From positions 1-45,314 of IMG/VR virus record IMGVR_UViG_3300008267_000094: a DNA stretch of 45,314 nt; one strand, given 5' to 3'. Numbering within the stretch: position 1 is the stretch's first letter; each line of letters opens with the position of its first letter. Source of the stretch: a virus. Below are positions 40,951 to 45,314 of this stretch, one piece after another. A model generated the notes under the pieces. That model was not told where the DNA came from and ran no database searches. It saw nothing but the letters and a program-made list of their open reading frames with translations. A program made the translations under genes and the position numbers.

Positions 40951-43900
40951 TGGCAAGAAGGAAAGTACCAAGTCAAGCATCTAGCGGGGCGGAAACATTT
41001 AACGATTTCTTAGTTGGTAGACAGATAACCGATGGGTCCTCTGCTCTAACAAATACCGTATTTGCGCTTGATAAATCTATTCCTGACAAAGATTCTAAAA
41101 ACTTTACAAGTAATCCTTTTTCTCAATTTCTAACATTAGATACACTAAAGGAAGTTGATGGTATTCAAACCACCTCCACAACACCAAGAAAAAAAAGAAC
41201 GGATGAGGTTAGATTTAAAGGTAATAAAAAATATGCCGACAAATCTTTATTTGGCTCACTAAGAAGTAGAATTTTAGTTTCAATAACTAGAATTATCAGC
41301 AAGTTTCCCGCGGCTGTTTCAATATTAGGAGACACTCCAATTGGTGCATCTAACTTTAGTGCTAGTGGAATAACATATAATGATAGTACAAATACAACCA
41401 CATTTTATGTTGAAAGAAGTAAAATATTTAATCCTTTTGATTTAGTTTTTATTGAGCCGGTATCGGCCATAAAACCTGAAACTGAAAATGAGTTAAGGAA
41501 TTTTTATTCATCATATACCAAATATGTTCTTGTAACCAACGATACACCATATCCGATTTTAGATTACGTAGAACCAAATACAGAAAACAAAATTTTTTTA
41601 AAAGTATATGGTAAACCGTTCACTGGTTCAACTTATTCACAAGATATTTTAATCAGACCAAATGATGGATTAGTTGAAGAGTTTTTTGAAGGTTTGGATG
41701 ATTTAGAAGAATCACTTTTAAATAGAGATACAAATCCGATTTATACATCTTCATTTAAAGTACCAAGAGACACTCAAGACAAAACAAAAACAGCACTAAT
41801 CGATGTGGTATTAACATGGCCAATATCAAGTGATGGTTATAACATATTAATAAGCGGTCTTGATTATGAATCTTATGTAAATAAATTAAAAGATATTTCA
41901 GATGAAATTGATGATTACAAATCTAACTTAATGGTTAGGTTTTTATCAGCACCACAATTATTTGAATTTGATACTGAAGATAAAAGAGCTGAAAGTGTAT
42001 TCCAATTATATGGTCAAAGTTTTGACAAAGTAAAAAAATACATAGACAACATAGCTTATATGAGAAATGTAAGTTATGATGGTGTTAATAACTTACCCGA
42101 TGTATTATTAAAAAATTTAGCAGAAAATTTAGGACTATCAACATTAAGTTTATTTGATGAAAAAAAATTAGATGATATCTTATATTCAAGAATACAGTCT
42201 AATTACGACGGAGTTTCAACCGGAACCAATTTAATTGAGGCGGAATACGAATTTTATAGAAGATTATTAATAAATCTTGCACACATTTATAAATCAAAAG
42301 GAACAAGAGCTTCTATCGATTTCTTTTTAAAGTTTTTAGGTGCTCCTGAACCTTTGATTAGAATTGATGAGTACATTTATAAAGTAACTTCAATTCCCGC
42401 TAGTTTTAATTTACAGCAAGATATCTATGATGCTATACAGGGTAATAAAACTTATTCATACGCTGTTTTTGATTCAAGTGGATTTACCTATACAAATATA
42501 ACCTACACCGCATCAACAACATTTAATAGAGAGGGTTATCCTGTTGATGAAATCACTGGTTTACCAAGAAGAGCATACAACGAAAACGAAGGTATATTTT
42601 TTGAAAAAGGTTCTGGTTGGTATGATATAACATTAAGTCATCGTTCTCCACTTGTTTTAGATTCTGATAATTCAGTTTTAACGGGAACAACTAAAACAAT
42701 TAAAACGAAAAACAAAGGATATACATACGGTGAAGATTATTTTGATTTATATAGAACACTACCGGGTTTAGATACGGGTTATGAATTAGTATCAGACGTT
42801 GACAATAAAGGTCAAATGGTTGAAGATGATTACCTATTGATTCTTAATAGAAAAAATATAGGGATTTATATATCTTCTGCTAGAGCTATTGACTACGATA
42901 TCTACAGACAAAGTAGGGATTTATTGATTAGTTTTGGTTCAAACACACTCTACCCTCAAACGGGAAAAACTTTTGCGGAATTTTTAGACACCTTCATACA
43001 TAGTCTTGTAACAAATTCAAACAAAATTCGTTACAAAAAAAATTACATTCAATTAGAAGATGTTTATAGGGATTATATATCACAAACAACGGGATTTACA
43101 CCATATTATCAGATAAATGTTGTTGAATTTGTAAACAAACTATCACCTTATTGGACACAATTAGTTGAACAATTAGTCCCTTCAACCACACTTTGGACAG
43201 GAGGTAATTTAATTGAAAATAATGTTTTTGGTAGACCAAAATATCAATACAAATACGACTGCCAACCACTTGAATTTATTGAAGAATTATATCCTGACTT
43301 TGAAAATGTAATCGAAGAGGATTTGGAAAATATTTTAGGTGAGGAAAACAATTTTAGAGGATTAATTAATTTAACTGGCGTCACATATTACCCAATTATT
43401 GAGATTGATAATGTAATTTATGGTGGTGCTGACTATAGTGGATTGACTTCATCAATGTATGTTGTAGTAAGTGGTACTAGTAACACATCAAACAGTGCTA
43501 AATTGTTTGACCCACAACCATTTACAGGATGTACAAGTGGTGTTACAAGTGGTGACACCACGAATCTTTCTTTAATATGTGATTACAAGGATTATCTTGA
43601 ACCAGATGTTGTAAAAATTAAAGAATTATGGTTAAATGCTCTATACGTATTAATATCAGACATTACAACCACAAGGAATAGTGCGGGGTATGAACCATAT
43701 GCACCGTTTACAGGTGCAACAGGACAGACATATTTTTCAGAAACAATACCATTAATAAAATATGAAACATTTATTGATGAAAATGGTGTAGAAAAAGTTA
43801 AATTTTCGTCTGTAAAACTAGGTCCAAACGAATGTTCGGTTACCGATTATTTTGACTATCGATTTGAAGCGGATTATAACGTCACAAAAAATACAAATGG

Positions 43901-45191
43901 TATAAGTGTTAGAGTATACACAGACGGAGAAAAATTCTGTGAACCACCTAGTGGTTGTACATTAGTAAGCGATGTATTTTTTGAGGTTATCGGGTATAAA
44001 ACGGGTGTTCAAAAAGGTTCTTCTTGGCCATTTCACATATATGCAAATTGTGTAAGTGGTACAAACCAAAATGCGGATGTTTACATTGAAAAAGTAAATG
44101 ACTGTACCTATAAATTGACTGGTGTCACTGAAAATGATGTTATAGATTTTAATATTGTTGATGCAGCAAACAAAGAAGTTAAGTTTAAAATAGAAGGACT
44201 ACAACCAAAAGTAGAACACGACCCGTGCCCAACACCATCAGGTAAAAGTCACGTTGAATTATTCAGTATTGTTGGTTATCAAGGAACAATCGCTAACCCA
44301 ATTTCAGTTGTATCAGGTGCCACTTTTTGTGATAACTACACCGGTTACACAATACAACCAAAAGTTGAATATAAATCAAACTTTAATTATGGTTTAAAAT
44401 GTGATTCTATTGTTTTAGTAGTTAATTCAGGTTTAACAATCAATAATCAAACAACGGAAAATGATATTGAAACATACATTAGTGGTGGAACAATAACCGA
44501 AAAAAGTGTATGTGATTTAAATGTCGGTGAATACGTTTTATCAGCATCTTATAAACAATGTACCGAATATAGTCATCAACAAATTTTAGATGGTCCAAAT
44601 TCTGGATATTCATTTACATTTAATTATCAAAAATTAGAAATCACTGATATTGAGTGTTTAGCGTCAATAAAAAAGAGCATAATAACCGGTTTAACTTCAA
44701 ACAACAACTATGAAGTATTTGAAGTTTTGCCAACAACACAACTAAGAGTTTATACAAATAGAATAGTTGAAAATTTTGGTACACCAATAAACAGTATTTA
44801 CTTTTTTGATGATAGATTCCCTGAAGAATTACAGAAAAAACCAACGGATTTCATTGAACCTTGTTGTGACCACCCAAAAGAACTTTATAATCATGGAGAT
44901 TACTTAATAAACCAATATGGACAACTTATAGAAGTTATTGATGTTGACTTAAATTATTGTGATACCGGATTATATTTCAATATAAATTTTGAGTTAGATG
45001 ATAACCCAATTACAGATGAATTTGTTGTGATTTTTGATGGTAACACCAATCAACAGATTTTAATGAAACACAGATACAACAAACATCCAAATATAGATTT
45101 TGATTTAGGTCAATATTATATTGATGCCAACCACTGTCCAACAGAACCAACTAACCAAGAGTTAAGTAACTCTATTTTTGATTGTCCATGA
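40950..45191 (+). CDS. Large baseplate wedge protein with tail-protein-I (gp7-like) region
   Basis: This 1413-residue protein contains, at about residues 350-480, a segment resembling tail protein I, the core of gp7 in T4 wedges. AESVFQLYGQSFDKVKKYI is followed by a VLLKNLAENLGL helix, YRRLLINLAHIYKSKGTRAS and IDFFLKFLGAPEPLI; the KGTRASIDFFLKFLG part is the usual signature. gp25 (gpW), gp6 (gpJ) and gp7 (gpI) form the wedge, so this would complete the trio, though the gene lies about 9 kb from gp6. The C-terminal half is beta-rich, Thr/Gly-rich and contains many Cys (for example CEPPSGC and PCCDH), far beyond T4 gp7 (1032 residues). It shares one base with the upstream gene and its TGA overlaps a short ATG frame downstream. 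Confidence 0.58.
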   Translation: MARRKVPSQASSGAETFNDFLVGRQITDGSSALTNTVFALDKSIPDKDSKNFTSNPFSQFLTLDTLKEVDGIQTTSTTPRKKRTDEVRFKGNKKYADKSLFGSLRSRILVSITRIISKFPAAVSILGDTPIGASNFSASGITYNDSTNTTTFYVERSKIFNPFDLVFIEPVSAIKPETENELRNFYSSYTKYVLVTNDTPYPILDYVEPNTENKIFLKVYGKPFTGSTYSQDILIRPNDGLVEEFFEGLDDLEESLLNRDTNPIYTSSFKVPRDTQDKTKTALIDVVLTWPISSDGYNILISGLDYESYVNKLKDISDEIDDYKSNLMVRFLSAPQLFEFDTEDKRAESVFQLYGQSFDKVKKYIDNIAYMRNVSYDGVNNLPDVLLKNLAENLGLSTLSLFDEKKLDDILYSRIQSNYDGVSTGTNLIEAEYEFYRRLLINLAHIYKSKGTRASIDFFLKFLGAPEPLIRIDEYIYKVTSIPASFNLQQDIYDAIQGNKTYSYAVFDSSGFTYTNITYTASTTFNREGYPVDEITGLPRRAYNENEGIFFEKGSGWYDITLSHRSPLVLDSDNSVLTGTTKTIKTKNKGYTYGEDYFDLYRTLPGLDTGYELVSDVDNKGQMVEDDYLLILNRKNIGIYISSARAIDYDIYRQSRDLLISFGSNTLYPQTGKTFAEFLDTFIHSLVTNSNKIRYKKNYIQLEDVYRDYISQTTGFTPYYQINVVEFVNKLSPYWTQLVEQLVPSTTLWTGGNLIENNVFGRPKYQYKYDCQPLEFIEELYPDFENVIEEDLENILGEENNFRGLINLTGVTYYPIIEIDNVIYGGADYSGLTSSMYVVVSGTSNTSNSAKLFDPQPFTGCTSGVTSGDTTNLSLICDYKDYLEPDVVKIKELWLNALYVLISDITTTRNSAGYEPYAPFTGATGQTYFSETIPLIKYETFIDENGVEKVKFSSVKLGPNECSVTDYFDYRFEADYNVTKNTNGISVRVYTDGEKFCEPPSGCTLVSDVFFEVIGYKTGVQKGSSWPFHIYANCVSGTNQNADVYIEKVNDCTYKLTGVTENDVIDFNIVDAANKEVKFKIEGLQPKVEHDPCPTPSGKSHVELFSIVGYQGTIANPISVVSGATFCDNYTGYTIQPKVEYKSNFNYGLKCDSIVLVVNSGLTINNQTTENDIETYISGGTITEKSVCDLNVGEYVLSASYKQCTEYSHQQILDGPNSGYSFTFNYQKLEITDIECLASIKKSIITGLTSNNNYEVFEVLPTTQLRVYTNRIVENFGTPINSIYFFDDRFPEELQKKPTDFIEPCCDHPKELYNHGDYLINQYGQLIEVIDVDLNYCDTGLYFNINFELDDNPITDEFVVIFDGNTNQQILMKHRYNKHPNIDFDLGQYYIDANHCPTEPTNQELSNSIFDCP

Positions 45192-45213
45192 TAAAAACAT
45201 TAAAAATAGACGT

Positions 45214-45242
45214 TGACAAACCCCTAAAAATTGAGTATATTT
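45214..45242 (+). promoter_or_regulatory. Sigma70-like promoter motif TTGACA-N17-TATATT
   Basis: TTGACA (45214-45219) and TATATT (45237-45242) are separated by exactly 17 nt, upstream of the gene beginning at 45282. The match to the E. coli type is striking but may be chance in AT-rich DNA. An octamer-like ATTTTTATAA overlaps it. Confidence 0.3.
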
Positions 45243-45281
45243 TTATAATAAAAATAGATATAGATAAGACTGTAGATTTAA

Positions 45282-45314
45282 ATGGCATTAATAAAGATAA
45301 ACACAGGTAATTTT
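45282..45314 (+). CDS. Start of a further virion gene (truncated by window end)
   Basis: Only the first 11 codons (MALIKINTGNF) are visible, with no stop before the window edge. The ATG follows an A/T-rich leader, as at other starts here. It follows the gp7-like gene after a 90-bp gap. The function cannot be judged from so few residues; position suggests another baseplate or fibre gene. Confidence 0.45.
   Translation, partial: MALIKINTGNF

Noticed and set aside
45189-45311. 40-residue frame starting on the stop of the gp7-like gene
   Set aside because: Low-complexity Lys/Ile/Asp product that overlaps the better start MALIKINTGNF at 45282; probably chance.
1-45314. CRISPR arrays, insertion sequences, integrase or attachment sites
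   Set aside because: No regularly spaced repeats, transposase, integrase or flanking direct repeats were seen on either strand.

Overview
This window is an AT-rich stretch of a T4-like contractile-tailed phage (myovirus). The order of its tail genes gives this away: neck and sheath-stabiliser genes, then sheath, tube, tail chaperone, tape measure, baseplate hub and baseplate wedge. It also carries T4-type replication genes. The host is most likely a member of the Bacteroidota. Genes start after A-rich leaders with no Shine-Dalgarno sequence. One early-type promoter matches the Bacteroidota pattern TTTG-N19-TAnnTTT. The ribonucleotide reductase genes are of the eukaryote-like class I type that is also found in that phylum. 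No capsid, portal or terminase genes lie in the window.

Layout. Positions 1-2094 hold the start of a leftward gene, two rightward neck/tail-completion genes (gp14-like and gp15-like) and a small leftward gene that converges on gp15. Positions 2232-5872 hold the sheath and tube genes. Between these two lies a 300-bp gap with a strong terminator, a perfect chromosomal-type parS palindrome and a dense cluster of CTAG sites. Positions 5974-20001 hold a tail chaperone with a probable programmed frameshift, the tape measure, two giant hub/baseplate proteins and a small LysM-like protein between them. Positions 20047-21263 hold three small accessory genes, one with a Dps/ferritin-like active site.

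Positions 21371-29609 are a replication and nucleotide block: ssDNA-binding protein, UvsX, FEN-type nuclease/RNase H, an unknown gene, DnaB-like helicase, NrdB and NrdA. It starts after a terminator and ends in a structured, possibly pseudoknotted RNA followed by another terminator. Positions 29763-45191 return to virion genes: gp25, gp6, and large wedge or distal tail proteins. The start of one more gene lies at the right edge.

Regulation. The octamer TATTTATA, or a one-base variant, sits just upstream of nearly every virion transcription unit and was not seen before the replication genes. It is probably this phage's late promoter, comparable to T4 TATAAATA. At several genes it ends only 3-7 nt before the ATG, which suggests leaderless late mRNAs. 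The most unusual features are the parS site with its CTAG array, the structured RNA after nrdA, and the frameshift site in the tail chaperone. All assignments come from reading motifs and gene order; no database search was possible.
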